Shown piece after piece: positions 23,139-32,955 of a stretch of 64,000 nt of DNA (positions within the stretch are counted from its first letter, which is position 1; each line of letters opens with the position of its first letter). This DNA comes from Aldersonia sp036524855. GTDB taxonomy: Bacteria > Actinomycetota > Actinomycetes > Mycobacteriales > Mycobacteriaceae. The DNA lies in the NCBI GenBank assembly GCA_036524855.1, contig DATDBL010000247.1, positions 18,571 to 82,570 of the forward strand, given 5' to 3'. The position numbers were made by a program, and so were the translations under genes. The notes under the pieces were generated by a model. The model was given only the letters and a program-made list of their open reading frames with translations. It ran no database searches and was not told the origin of the DNA.

Positions 23139-24770
23139 GTGATCACCGCCACCGACCTCGAGGTTCGGGCCGGCGTACGCACCCTCGTCACCGCGCCGGG
23201 CAACCACCTGCGCATCCAGCCCGGCGACCGCATCGGGCTCGTCGGCCGTAATGGCGCCGGCAAGACCACCACCGTGCGGATCCTCGCCGGGGCGGGCGAG
23301 CCGTACGCGGGCAAGATCACCCGGAGCGGCGACGCCGGCTACCTGCCTCAGGACCCACGCGAGGGCGACCTCGACGTGCTCGGCAAGGACCGGGTGCTGT
23401 CCGCCCGCGGCCTCGACACGCTCATCCGCCGGCTCGAGAAGCAGCAACTGCTCATGGCCGAGCACGTCGACGAGACCGAGCGCGACAAGGCCGTGCGCAA
23501 GTACGGCCAGCTCGAGGACCGGTTCTCCGCGCTCGGCGGGTACGTCGCCGAGAGCGAGGCGGCGCGGATCTGCAACAACCTCGGTCTGCCCGAGCGCGTG
23601 CTCGCGCAGCCGCTGCGCACGCTGTCGGGTGGTCAGCGCCGACGCATCGAACTCGCTCGCATCCTGTTCGGCGCCTCCGACGGCAGCGGCGGCCGCTCCG
23701 ACACGACGCTGCTGCTCGACGAACCGACCAACCATCTCGACGCCGACTCCATCACCTGGCTGCGCGGGTTCCTGCAGAACCACGACGGCGGACTGGTCGT
23801 GATCAGCCACGACGTCGACCTGCTCGCCGACGTCGTGAACCGGGTGTGGTTCCTCGACGCGGTCCGCGGCGAGGTCGACGTCTACAACATGGGCTGGCAG
23901 CGCTACCTCGACGCGCGGGCCACCGACGAGCAGCGCCGCCGCCGCGAACGGGCGAACGCGGAGAAGAAGGCGAGCGCGCTGCGCGCCCAGGCCGCCAAGC
24001 TCGGCGCCAAGGCCACCAAGGCCGTCGCCGCGCAGAACATGGCCAAGCGGGCCGATCGCCTGCTCGCCGACCTCGACGAGGTGCGGGTCGCCGACAAGGT
24101 CGCGCGGATCAAGTTCCCGTCCCCGGCGCCCTGCGGCAAGACGCCGCTGATGGCGAGCAGCCTGACCAAGGTGTACGGGTCGCTGGAGATCTTCACCGGC
24201 GTCGACCTCGCCATCGACCGGGGCAGCCGGGTCGTGGTGCTCGGCCTCAACGGCGCGGGCAAGACGACGCTGCTGCGCCTGCTCGCCGGCGTCGAGACCG
24301 CCGACGGCGGCACCATCGATCCCGGGCACGGGCTGAAGGTCGGCTACTTCGCTCAGGAGCACGACACTCTCGACAACAACGCCACCGTCTGGGAGAACAC
24401 CCGGCACGCCGCGCCGGACGCGGGGGAGCAGGACCTGCGCGGGTTGCTCGGTGCGTTCATGTTCACCGGCCCGCAGCTCGAGCAGCCGGCCGGCACGCTG
24501 TCGGGCGGCGAGAAGACCCGCCTGGCGCTCGCCGGGCTCGTCTCGTCGGCGGCGAACGTGCTGCTGCTCGACGAACCCACCAACAACCTGGACCCGATCT
24601 CACGTGAGCAGGTCCTCGACGCGCTGCGCAGCTACGCCGGCGCGGTGGTGCTGGTGACCCACGACCCGGGCGCCGCCGAGGCGCTCTCGCCCGAGCGGGT
24701 CATCCTGCTGCCCGACGGTACCGAGGACCACTGGTCGGAGGACTACCTGGAGCTGATCACGCTGGCGTGA
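23139..24770 (+). CDS. ABC-F family ATPase (ribosome-associated type)
   Basis: A 543-residue protein with two ATPase domains and no membrane segment. Domain 1 has GRNGAGKTTT, LSGGQRRRIEL and LLLDEPTNHLD; domain 2 has GLNGAGKTTL, LSGGEKTRLAL and LLLDEPTNNLD, with a charged linker (RRRRERANAEKKASALRAQA) between them. ABC-F proteins act on the ribosome in translation control or antibiotic protection. In M. tuberculosis the homologue at this position is Rv1473. GTG 23139 is preceded by AGGGAGA; a -10 candidate is TAGAAT (23075-23080). Its last 28 bp overlap the convergent dioxygenase gene. Confidence 0.93.
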   Translation: MITATDLEVRAGVRTLVTAPGNHLRIQPGDRIGLVGRNGAGKTTTVRILAGAGEPYAGKITRSGDAGYLPQDPREGDLDVLGKDRVLSARGLDTLIRRLEKQQLLMAEHVDETERDKAVRKYGQLEDRFSALGGYVAESEAARICNNLGLPERVLAQPLRTLSGGQRRRIELARILFGASDGSGGRSDTTLLLDEPTNHLDADSITWLRGFLQNHDGGLVVISHDVDLLADVVNRVWFLDAVRGEVDVYNMGWQRYLDARATDEQRRRRERANAEKKASALRAQAAKLGAKATKAVAAQNMAKRADRLLADLDEVRVADKVARIKFPSPAPCGKTPLMASSLTKVYGSLEIFTGVDLAIDRGSRVVVLGLNGAGKTTLLRLLAGVETADGGTIDPGHGLKVGYFAQEHDTLDNNATVWENTRHAAPDAGEQDLRGLLGAFMFTGPQLEQPAGTLSGGEKTRLALAGLVSSAANVLLLDEPTNNLDPISREQVLDALRSYAGAVVLVTHDPGAAEALSPERVILLPDGTEDHWSEDYLELITLA

Positions 24771-25732
24771 GCCGCCGCGCGCGTGTCTCGATGCGTGGGC
24801 CCCGACATCGCCACCAGCACCCTCCTGGGGCCGGAATAGGAGCGCCGGGCGTGTGCGGCGAGCACGTTGTCGACGAGCAGCAACTCGCCCGCGCGCCAGT
24901 CGACGTCGACGGCATGTCGCCAGCCCATCTCGCGAACGTGCGTCACGTGATCGGCGGGAATGGGAGTGCCGTCGGCGAAGGTCACCGACTGCGGCATCTC
25001 ATCCTCGGTGAGCAGTTCCAGCAACGCGGCGCGGACCTCGCCGGGTAGGCCGGCGTGGTGCCACTGGTCGACCTGGTTGAACCAGACCTCCTCCCCGGTC
25101 ACCGAGTGCAGGGTCGTCGCGGAGCGGTCCTGGGTCACCCGCAGTCCGTTCTGTGTCCACGACCAGCTCGCGTGTCCGTCCGCGAGGAACCGCTCGACCT
25201 CGTCGCGATCGTCGGTCTCGAACGTCTCCTGCCAGCTCCGGCCCAGCCCGCGGCCGGAGTGCAGATTCTGGGTGTAGCGCAGGCCGGCCCCGAAGGCGTG
25301 ACGCACCGCGGGATCGATCGAGGCCAGCCATCGGCCCGTGTCGCATATCGCGGTCGCGCCGCCGCTGCGCGCCGGGTGCTCGCAGTAGAACAACAGCCGG
25401 GCAGGCCAGCGGTGCGCGTAGGACAGCTCGCTGTGCATCGAAATCGACTGCTCCGCTGGATACTCGGTAGACGTGTAGATGTTGTCGCCGAGATTGACGC
25501 GCGGCGTGTTGCCGTGCAGGTACGCTAACCGATTCGGCAGCAGTCGATCGACCGCCGCATCCAGGGTCGCCGGGGTGATGTCGAACCCGCGGAAGACCAA
25601 CGCTCGATGGCGGATCAGTATGGTGTCCAGGTCGATTCTGGATGCCACCGCAGTCAGACCCGCCACGTCGGCACTGACGTCGAACGCCATCGGGGCGATC
25701 TCGGTCGGTTGCCAGGTCTCGTCTTCGGTCAT
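24743..25732 (-). CDS. TauD/SyrP-like Fe(II)/2-oxoglutarate dioxygenase of the NRPS operon
   Basis: A 329-residue protein. The metal-binding HxE motif is in SISMHSELSYAHRWPARLLF (near residues 118-120); the second His is probably in VDNVLAAHARRSY, with the downstream Arg for 2-oxoglutarate in GPRRVLVAM. The HSELSYAHRWP...FYCEHPARSGGAT arrangement is that of SyrP-like hydroxylases, which hydroxylate an amino acid held on an NRPS carrier protein. Its ATG overlaps the NRPS stop (ATGA), so the two are translationally coupled. Likely role: beta-hydroxylation of a PCP-bound residue or of the product. The 3' end overlaps the ABC-F gene by 28 bp. Confidence 0.88.
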   Translation of the reverse strand: MTEDETWQPTEIAPMAFDVSADVAGLTAVASRIDLDTILIRHRALVFRGFDITPATLDAAVDRLLPNRLAYLHGNTPRVNLGDNIYTSTEYPAEQSISMHSELSYAHRWPARLLFYCEHPARSGGATAICDTGRWLASIDPAVRHAFGAGLRYTQNLHSGRGLGRSWQETFETDDRDEVERFLADGHASWSWTQNGLRVTQDRSATTLHSVTGEEVWFNQVDQWHHAGLPGEVRAALLELLTEDEMPQSVTFADGTPIPADHVTHVREMGWRHAVDVDWRAGELLLVDNVLAAHARRSYSGPRRVLVAMSGPTHRDTRAAAHASVISSR

Positions 25733-28700
25733 GCCAGCTCCCGGTGTGTTGTCGGGTAGTCGCAGGTGGAGCAGAGCTGCTCCTCGAGGATGGGGCCGAT
25801 CTCGGCCAACGCCGCCGGCGAGGTCATCTGCCAGTGCGCCGCCGGGACTCGATGCACCCGAACCGTGCCGGACACCACGGAGCGCCAGCCGGCCGCACCG
25901 TCGCGGTGCGCCGGACCGCCCGGCGCCGCCGGGAGCGTTGCCGCGAAGTACAACAGGTCGCCGCGAAACCGGGACGGACGGTGCCTGGACAGGACGGTCG
26001 TCGAGTGGTGGGCGGAGTCGACGATCCGCGCGACTCGTTCGGGGGTGACCGCCCGTAACGCACCGGTCAGTTCCCCGGCGAGCTCGCACACCCGGTCGGG
26101 GTCGAGCGCCGCCGCGCCGACGTCGTCGGCTGCGTCGGCTGTGTCGGCTGTGGAGAGCCCGATACCGCCGAGCACGTCGGCGAGGGTCACCGATGCCGCG
26201 CGAGCCGGGTCGCTGCGGACGAAGCTGTCCAGCATCGCCAGGGTGCCTACCTCGTCGCCCTCGGCTTGCAGCTGCACGGCCATCGCGTGCGCGACCACCC
26301 CGCCCATCGACCAGCCCAGCAGGTGATACGGACCCGACCGCTGGACCGCTCGAATCTCCTCGACGAAGCGACGCGCCCATGCCGCGATCGAGTCGGGCGA
26401 CGCACCGTCCTCGCCGATCAGCGGCGACTGGAGACCGTAGATGCCCCGCTCGGGGTGCAGGTGGCGAGCCAGGCCGGCGAAGCTCCATGACAACCCGACG
26501 ATCGGGTGGACGCAGAACAGCGGGGTCAGCCGACCACGCGATCGCAGCGGAATCAGGACGTCGAGCGCGGAGTCCTCGTGGGTCGGCCCGCCGCCGCTCA
26601 CCGATTCGATGCGGGCCGCGATCGCGGCCGGCGTTGGGTGCACGAACATCGCCTGCAGCGGAAGTTCGATCCCGCAGTCGGCCTTCAACCGCGCGGCAAC
26701 CCGGACGGCGACCAGCGAGTTGCCGCCACGCTCGAACAGGTCGTCGTCGGCGCCGACGGTGGCGACGCCGAGCACGTCGGCGAAGACGTCGGCGATCAGC
26801 TTCTCGAGCCTGGACGCGGGTGCCCGCGACGTCCTCGTCGGGACGACCGGGTCGGGCAGTGCGCGCCGGTCGATCTTGCCGTTCACGCCGCGCGGCAGTT
26901 CGGCGAGGACCTCGTACACGGACGGCACCATGTAGGGCGGAAGCGTCAGCGCCGCCGCGCTCTGCACCGATCCCGTGTCGAGTTCGGCGCCCGGCTTCGC
27001 GACCAGGTAGGCGGTCAGCTGTTGTTCGCCGGCGGCCGTGTCGCGGACCGCCACCGCGCACTGCGCCACGTCGCGGTGGGCGGCGAGCCTCGCCTCGATC
27101 TCGCCCAGTTCGATACGCAGACCGCGGATCTTGACCTGGTCGTCGGCACGGCCGACGAATTCGAGGTTCCCGTCGGCGCGCCGGCGGGCCAGGTCGCCGG
27201 TGCGATACATCCGCCCTCCCGTGCCGAACGGGTCGGCGACGAACCGCTCCGCGGTCAGGTCGACGCGACCGAGATACCCGCGGGCGAGTTGTATCCCGGA
27301 CACGTACAGCTCGCCCGTGACACCGATCGGTACCGGGTGCAGCCGACCGTCGAGCACGTGTGCCTCGACGTTGCGTTGTGGCACCCCGATCGGCAGCGCC
27401 GCGGGGTCGTCGGCACGGACCCGTCTGCGGGTGACCGAGACCGCGGTCTCGGTGGGGCCGAACTCGTTGTGTACCGTTGCGGCGCTGCGGGCCCGAAAAG
27501 CGCGTACCGTCGCGGGCTGCAGCACTTCGCCGCCACAGAACACCTGCCGCAGCGAGCCGAGCTGGTCCCCGGTGGCGTGCGTGACGACCGCTGCCAGCAT
27601 CGCGGGAACGAAATGCGCGGACGTGACATCATGTGCCGCAATCATTTCGGCAATGCGGCGCGGGTCGCGATGGTCCGCCGGGCCGGCGATGATCAGGCGC
27701 GCACCGGCGGTGAGTGGCCACCAGAGCTCGCGCACCGACGCGTCGAAGGTCGCGGGCGTCTTCAGCAGCACGGTATCGGTGGCGTCGAGCTCGTACACCG
27801 ATTGGCGCCACCGGATGGAGTTGACGACGCTGCGGTGCGAAACCATGACGCCCTTCGGCCGTCCGGTCGATCCCGAGGTGTGGATGACGTAGGCCAGATT
27901 GTCCGGGCGCAGGCCGACTCCGCGCCCGCTCGACGGTACCGGCGAATCGTCGACGGGGCCGATCGGATCCATGCGATCGAGTTCGACGGTAGGCGTCCCG
28001 GGTGGGAGCGCACCGCCGTCCCCCGTCGTGGTCAGCACACAGGTCACCGACAGCGCCGCGAGCAGATCCGCGGTGTGGGCGGCGGGATTGTCGGGATCGA
28101 TCGGTACGTACGCACCCCCCGCGCGGGCGATCGCATACATTCCCACCAGCAGCTCGACCGATCGACGCACGGCCAGTCCCACCAGCGCTTCCGGCCGCAC
28201 GCCGAGCGAGATCAGATGTCGGGCGAAGCGATCCACTCGCAGATCGAGCTCTCGGTAGGTGAGCACGTCGGCATCGCAGACGACGGCGATCGCATCGGGC
28301 GAGCGCTGTGCCTGCGCCTCGAACATCGAGACCAATGTCGCGTCGTCCGACTCGGAGTGGCACGTCCCGCGCCGCAGGTCCGTCTGCGCCGTCCGATCGG
28401 ACAGGTCGATGTCGCCCACCACCGCACCGGGATCCGACGCGATCGCCGCGAGCACCCGGCCGAACCGGTCGGCGAACCTGGTCATGCTGGCCGCGTCGTA
28501 GCAATCGGTGGCGTACCTGAGCGTGCCGGTGATGCCCCGCCCGCCGCCGTGGGCGTCGAAGGACTCCGAAAGGGTGAGGTGCAGCTCGTATCTCGACAGC
28601 TCGCTGTCGAGTTCGACGGCGGCCACCGTCAGCCCGTCGAGATCGAGCACCAGCGCGGCCATGTTCTGGAAGGTCAGCATCACCTGGAACAGCGGGTTCA

Positions 28701-31700
28701 GTTCGGCACCGCGTTCGGGATTCACCAACTCCACGATCCGGTCGAACGGCACCTCTGCGCACGCCAGCGCCCGCAGATCGGTCTCGCGGACCCGAGCCAA
28801 CAGGTCGGTGAAGGACTCGGCGGGATCGACCTGGACGCGCAGCACCACGGTGTTCACGAACATGCCGACGAGATCGTCCAGCGCCGGCTCGCCACGGCCG
28901 GCAACCGGGGTCCCGACCGCGATGTCGCGCGTCCCCGACAGTCTCCCGAGCAGCACCGCGAGCGCCGCGTGCACCGCCATGAACACCGAGGAATCATGTT
29001 GCCCGGCAATCTCGATCAGCCGTCGGTGTGCCGCGGCGTCGATCGCGATCGCGGTCGACGCGCCGCGATGGGAGGGCCGGGCCGGTCGGGATCGGCCCGA
29101 CGGCAGGACCAGCCGGTCCGGCATCGCGGCCAGCGCGCCCTGCCAGTACCCGAGCTGCCGGGCCACCACAGATTCCGGGTCGTCTTCGGAGCCGAGCGCG
29201 GTCAGGTGCCACAGCGCGTAATCGGCGTACTGGACCGGCAGCGGCGTCCAGTCCGGTGCGCGGCCGCGCGCGCGAGCACGATAGGCCGCCGCGAGGTCTC
29301 GTGCCAAGGGAGCGAGCGAGAGTCCGTCGCCGCAGATGTGGTGGGCCACGAAGACGATCACGAAGTCCGCGTCGCTCAGCTGGAACAGGCGCACGCGCAG
29401 CGGCACCTCGGTGGTGACGTCGAATCCGCGCCTCACCAACCGCCGGATCTGCGCCGACAGTTCGAGATCCCGCACACGGACCGGGTCGAGTTCGATGTCG
29501 ATCGCGGCGGGGCGGCGGGCGATCTCGCTCGCCGGAAGGATCACCTGGACCGGCCCGCCGCCCGCGACGGGGTAGACCGTCCGAAGCGATTCGTGTCGAC
29601 CGATCACGTCGCCGACCGCATGCGCCAACGCCTCCCGGTCGAGGTTGCCGGACAGCCGCAGCGCCAGCGGGACGCTGTAGAGCGGCGCCGCGGCCGTCAT
29701 CTGGTTCACCAGCCACATTCGACGTTGCGCCGGCGAGAGCGGGAGTCGCGCCGGGCGTGCCGCCGCGACGAGCGGCGGGCGGGGCCGACCTGCGCCGGCG
29801 GCTTCGGCGCGGGAGGCCAGACCCGCAACGGTCGGCGCCTCGAAGACGTCGCGGATGCCGATGTCCGAGGGGATCACCGCGTTGACCCGCGAGACCAGAC
29901 GGGTGGCGACCAGCGAGTTGCCGCCCAGACCGAAGAACGAATCGTTCGCGCCCACCCGGTCCAGCCCGAGGACGTCGGCGAAGACACCTGCGATCGCCGT
30001 CTCGGCCGGTGTCGAGGGCTGCCGGAAAGCGGGTTCGTGCCGCGCCTCGTCGGGTACCGGCAGCGCGGCACGATCGAGTTTCCCGCTCCCGTTCAGCGGC
30101 AGTGCGTCGAGCACCAGAATCGTCTCGGGCATCATGTGGTTCGGGAGTGTGGCACCGAGGTGATCGAGCAGTTCGGCGGCGTTCGGCCGATGACCGGGGA
30201 CCGGCACGACGTAGCCGATCAGCCGCTGACCAAGCGGGCCGTCGTGCACGGTGGCGGCGGCACCGGCGACGCCGGCGACACCACACAGCGCCGACTCGAT
30301 CTCGCCGAGTTCGATCCGCACCCCGCGGACCTTCACCTGTGTGTCGATCCGTCCCAGGAATTCGAGGTTCCCGTCGCCGCTGCGGCGGACTAGGTCGCCG
30401 GTCCGGTACATCCGCGCCCCGGGGCTGCCGTGGAATGGGTTGGCGACGAATCGGTCCGACGTGGTGCCGGGGCTGCCGAGGTATCCCCGGGCGAGTTGAA
30501 CGCCGGCGAGGTACAGCTCGCCCACGCCACCGACCGGACAGGGTTCGAGCCGCCGGTCCAGCACGAACGCCTGCGTGTTCCACACGGGTGATCCGATCGG
30601 CACCGTCGGTGCAGGGCCCCCGCAGGCGAACCGAGTCGCGCTGATCGTGACCTCGGCCGGGCCGTACACGTTGTGGATGGGTGCGGACAGGCGCGCGCGG
30701 AACCGCGACAGTGCTCCCGGCGACAACGCCTCGCCTCCGCAGAAGACTCGCCGCAACGAACTCAGCCGTTCGACCGGTGCGTCGGCGAGGAACATCGACA
30801 ACACCGACGGCACGAAATGCACCGTCGTCACGCGCTGTTCGGCGATCAGGCGGGCAAGGTAGGCGGGATCGTGGTGGCCGTCCGGCTCCGCGATCACCAG
30901 CCTCGCGCCCGCGGACAGCGGCCACCACATCTCGCGCGCGGAGGCGTCGAAGGCGGGAGGTGTCTTGGCCACCATCGCATCCGTGTCGTCCAGCGGGTGG
31001 GCGGCCTGCAGGTCCAGCAACTGGTTGCAGATACCGGCGTGGGAGACCGCGACGCTCTTCGGGGTTCCGGTGGAGCCCGAGGTGAACGTAACGTACGCGA
31101 TGTTCTCGGGCCGCAGCGTGGCGCGGCGCTCGGCATCCGTGATCGGCGCCGCGGACAGGGACGAGGTGTCCACGGTGTCGATCGCGACGGTCGCCGCGTT
31201 CGGCGGAAGACAGTGCGCTTGCTGCGAGGTGGTCAGCACCCACTTCGGCGCGACCGACTCGAGTGCGTTCGCGAGGCGCCGGCGGGGATGATCGGGGTCC
31301 AACGCGAGGTAGGCTGCACCCGCCTTCACCACCGCGTACGTGGCCACGACCGTGTCGACCGACCGACGGATTGCGATGCCGACCAGCGATTCCGGGCCGG
31401 CTCCGAGCGAGATCAGGTACCGGGCCAGCCGATTCACCCTCGCGTCGAGGTCGACGTAGCTCAGGTGGTGGTCACGGTAGGTCAGGGCGACGGCGCGGGG
31501 ATTGTGCGCGACCTGGGCGTCGAACAGGTCCGGCAGGGTCGTCGGCCGGATCGCGGCCGTGGTCGCATTCCACCGCGCTACCACGAGTTCGCGCTCGGCG
31601 GGGGCGAGGAGCTCGAGGTCGCAGACTTGGGTATGCGGAGCCGCGGCGAGGAAGCGGTCGAGAAACTCGCGGAAACGCCGGCACTCGGTGTCGAGCTCGT

Positions 31701-32955
31701 CGACACTGTAGCGGGCGGGGTTGCCGGCGAAGTCTATTCGCGTGTCACATCCCGCGATGCCCGGATAGACGTTGACGGACAGATCCTCGACCGGCCCGGT
31801 GGTCAGAATACGAAGCGAACCGGTCAGCGACGCGAGTCGAATCTCGTCGTGAAACATCATGATGTTGATCGAGGGACCGAAGGATCCGAGATCCACGCCG
31901 CGCGCGGCCGCATCGCGGCGCAGGTCCTCCTGCCGGTAGCGCTGCCGCCGCAGCGTCGCCGAGATCTCGATGCGCGCGGCGGTCACCAGGTCGGCGACGG
32001 TGCGGCCAAGAGTCGCGGTGGTCCCGATCCGGAACCGAATGGGAAGCACGTTGGAAACCATGCCGCCCGCGCGGCGCAGCGCGGCGGTGGTGCGCGCCGA
32101 CACCGGCAGGCTCAGCACGATCTCGTCGCTGTCCGTCATGCGCGCGAGGTAGGCGGCGAACGCGGCCACGACGAGCACCGGAACGCTCGATCCGTGCGCC
32201 GTCGCGGCGGAGTCCAACAAGGCCGTCGTCCGCCGGGGCAGTGCCGCGCCGACGACGCGGGGGTGGGCGGCCGGCGCCGTGCGTGCGGACAGACTCGATC
32301 CGGACGGGATGTCGGCGATTCGGTCCGCCCAGAACTCCCGGTCGGTGCGGAAGCGTTGCGATGACCGGTAGTCGGTGTCCGCCGCGAGAATCGCTGTGAG
32401 GTCCGCTGCGGGCGGTTGCTCGGGTCGGCGTCCCTCCACGGCGGCGCTGTAGAGTTCCGCGACCCGGTTCATCAGGTTGACCGCACCGAATCCGTCGAGC
32501 ACCACGTGGTGGACTCGGGTGTACCAGTAGCAGTGATCATCGGCCAGCCACAACACCGCGGAGTGCCCAAGGCGGTCGTGGTACATGTCGATCGGCGCGC
32601 GGTACTCACGGTGCATCCACGCCGTCGCCGCGGCGACCGGATCCGGGTGTCCGCGCAGGTCGACGATCTCGAGTTCGTCCGCGAGGTCGCGATCGACGAG
32701 CTGGTACGGCTCGCCGTCGGATTCGATCAGCCGCAGGTACCCCGAGCCGAATTCCTCCGCGGCGATGCGCCCGACGTCGGCGAGCAGGACGGGATCGAGG
32801 TCCCCGTGGAATTCGACGTACTGCGCGATCGCGACGGGGACGCGACCGGCAAGCTGTTGTGCGAGCCAGATTCCGCGCTGGGCACCGGAGAGTCCGAACG
32901 CACCGGCCGGGATCGGCGCGCGGGTGGGATGGGCGGCAGTCGGCTTGTCTGTCAT
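25729..32955 (-). CDS. two-module non-ribosomal peptide synthetase, C-A-PCP-C-A-PCP-TE
   Basis: A 2408-residue enzyme. C1 has HHVVLDG (about residue 146); A1 has TFTSGSTGTPKS (about 624), YRTGDL and NGSGKLDRAALP; PCP1 has FFGLGGNSL (Ser about 1012). C2 has HHICGDG (about 1203); A2 has HTSGSTGRPKGV (about 1691) and NGKIDRRALP; PCP2 has LFERGGNSL (about 2075). The TE has GWSMGG (about 2212) and a C-terminal His in PAAHWQM. There is no epimerase or methyltransferase domain. Binding-pocket residues read by eye are D-A-R-H-F-G-V-I-S-K (A1) and D-A-R-H-F-G-E-V-S-K (A2), similar to each other and not a standard code. Because a C domain comes first, the first residue may be N-acylated. Its ATG overlaps the response-regulator stop. 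Confidence 0.96.
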   Translation of the reverse strand: MTDKPTAAHPTRAPIPAGAFGLSGAQRGIWLAQQLAGRVPVAIAQYVEFHGDLDPVLLADVGRIAAEEFGSGYLRLIESDGEPYQLVDRDLADELEIVDLRGHPDPVAAATAWMHREYRAPIDMYHDRLGHSAVLWLADDHCYWYTRVHHVVLDGFGAVNLMNRVAELYSAAVEGRRPEQPPAADLTAILAADTDYRSSQRFRTDREFWADRIADIPSGSSLSARTAPAAHPRVVGAALPRRTTALLDSAATAHGSSVPVLVVAAFAAYLARMTDSDEIVLSLPVSARTTAALRRAGGMVSNVLPIRFRIGTTATLGRTVADLVTAARIEISATLRRQRYRQEDLRRDAAARGVDLGSFGPSINIMMFHDEIRLASLTGSLRILTTGPVEDLSVNVYPGIAGCDTRIDFAGNPARYSVDELDTECRRFREFLDRFLAAAPHTQVCDLELLAPAERELVVARWNATTAAIRPTTLPDLFDAQVAHNPRAVALTYRDHHLSYVDLDARVNRLARYLISLGAGPESLVGIAIRRSVDTVVATYAVVKAGAAYLALDPDHPRRRLANALESVAPKWVLTTSQQAHCLPPNAATVAIDTVDTSSLSAAPITDAERRATLRPENIAYVTFTSGSTGTPKSVAVSHAGICNQLLDLQAAHPLDDTDAMVAKTPPAFDASAREMWWPLSAGARLVIAEPDGHHDPAYLARLIAEQRVTTVHFVPSVLSMFLADAPVERLSSLRRVFCGGEALSPGALSRFRARLSAPIHNVYGPAEVTISATRFACGGPAPTVPIGSPVWNTQAFVLDRRLEPCPVGGVGELYLAGVQLARGYLGSPGTTSDRFVANPFHGSPGARMYRTGDLVRRSGDGNLEFLGRIDTQVKVRGVRIELGEIESALCGVAGVAGAAATVHDGPLGQRLIGYVVPVPGHRPNAAELLDHLGATLPNHMMPETILVLDALPLNGSGKLDRAALPVPDEARHEPAFRQPSTPAETAIAGVFADVLGLDRVGANDSFFGLGGNSLVATRLVSRVNAVIPSDIGIRDVFEAPTVAGLASRAEAAGAGRPRPPLVAAARPARLPLSPAQRRMWLVNQMTAAAPLYSVPLALRLSGNLDREALAHAVGDVIGRHESLRTVYPVAGGGPVQVILPASEIARRPAAIDIELDPVRVRDLELSAQIRRLVRRGFDVTTEVPLRVRLFQLSDADFVIVFVAHHICGDGLSLAPLARDLAAAYRARARGRAPDWTPLPVQYADYALWHLTALGSEDDPESVVARQLGYWQGALAAMPDRLVLPSGRSRPARPSHRGASTAIAIDAAAHRRLIEIAGQHDSSVFMAVHAALAVLLGRLSGTRDIAVGTPVAGRGEPALDDLVGMFVNTVVLRVQVDPAESFTDLLARVRETDLRALACAEVPFDRIVELVNPERGAELNPLFQVMLTFQNMAALVLDLDGLTVAAVELDSELSRYELHLTLSESFDAHGGGRGITGTLRYATDCYDAASMTRFADRFGRVLAAIASDPGAVVGDIDLSDRTAQTDLRRGTCHSESDDATLVSMFEAQAQRSPDAIAVVCDADVLTYRELDLRVDRFARHLISLGVRPEALVGLAVRRSVELLVGMYAIARAGGAYVPIDPDNPAAHTADLLAALSVTCVLTTTGDGGALPPGTPTVELDRMDPIGPVDDSPVPSSGRGVGLRPDNLAYVIHTSGSTGRPKGVMVSHRSVVNSIRWRQSVYELDATDTVLLKTPATFDASVRELWWPLTAGARLIIAGPADHRDPRRIAEMIAAHDVTSAHFVPAMLAAVVTHATGDQLGSLRQVFCGGEVLQPATVRAFRARSAATVHNEFGPTETAVSVTRRRVRADDPAALPIGVPQRNVEAHVLDGRLHPVPIGVTGELYVSGIQLARGYLGRVDLTAERFVADPFGTGGRMYRTGDLARRRADGNLEFVGRADDQVKIRGLRIELGEIEARLAAHRDVAQCAVAVRDTAAGEQQLTAYLVAKPGAELDTGSVQSAAALTLPPYMVPSVYEVLAELPRGVNGKIDRRALPDPVVPTRTSRAPASRLEKLIADVFADVLGVATVGADDDLFERGGNSLVAVRVAARLKADCGIELPLQAMFVHPTPAAIAARIESVSGGGPTHEDSALDVLIPLRSRGRLTPLFCVHPIVGLSWSFAGLARHLHPERGIYGLQSPLIGEDGASPDSIAAWARRFVEEIRAVQRSGPYHLLGWSMGGVVAHAMAVQLQAEGDEVGTLAMLDSFVRSDPARAASVTLADVLGGIGLSTADTADAADDVGAAALDPDRVCELAGELTGALRAVTPERVARIVDSAHHSTTVLSRHRPSRFRGDLLYFAATLPAAPGGPAHRDGAAGWRSVVSGTVRVHRVPAAHWQMTSPAALAEIGPILEEQLCSTCDYPTTHRELA

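Noticed and set aside
26506..30393. A 1295-codon plus-strand open frame opposite the NRPS
   Set aside because: It is an antisense shadow of the NRPS coding sequence; composition is Arg/His/Gln-rich and no domain is present.
25729..32955. The NRPS as a mycobactin- or rhodochelin-type siderophore synthetase
   Set aside because: No salicylate/DHB loading, ornithine or lysine hydroxylase, MbtH or iron-box promoter is visible. The exporter, dioxygenase and pocket residues do not point to a known siderophore, although the Asp-rich protein keeps metal sensing possible.
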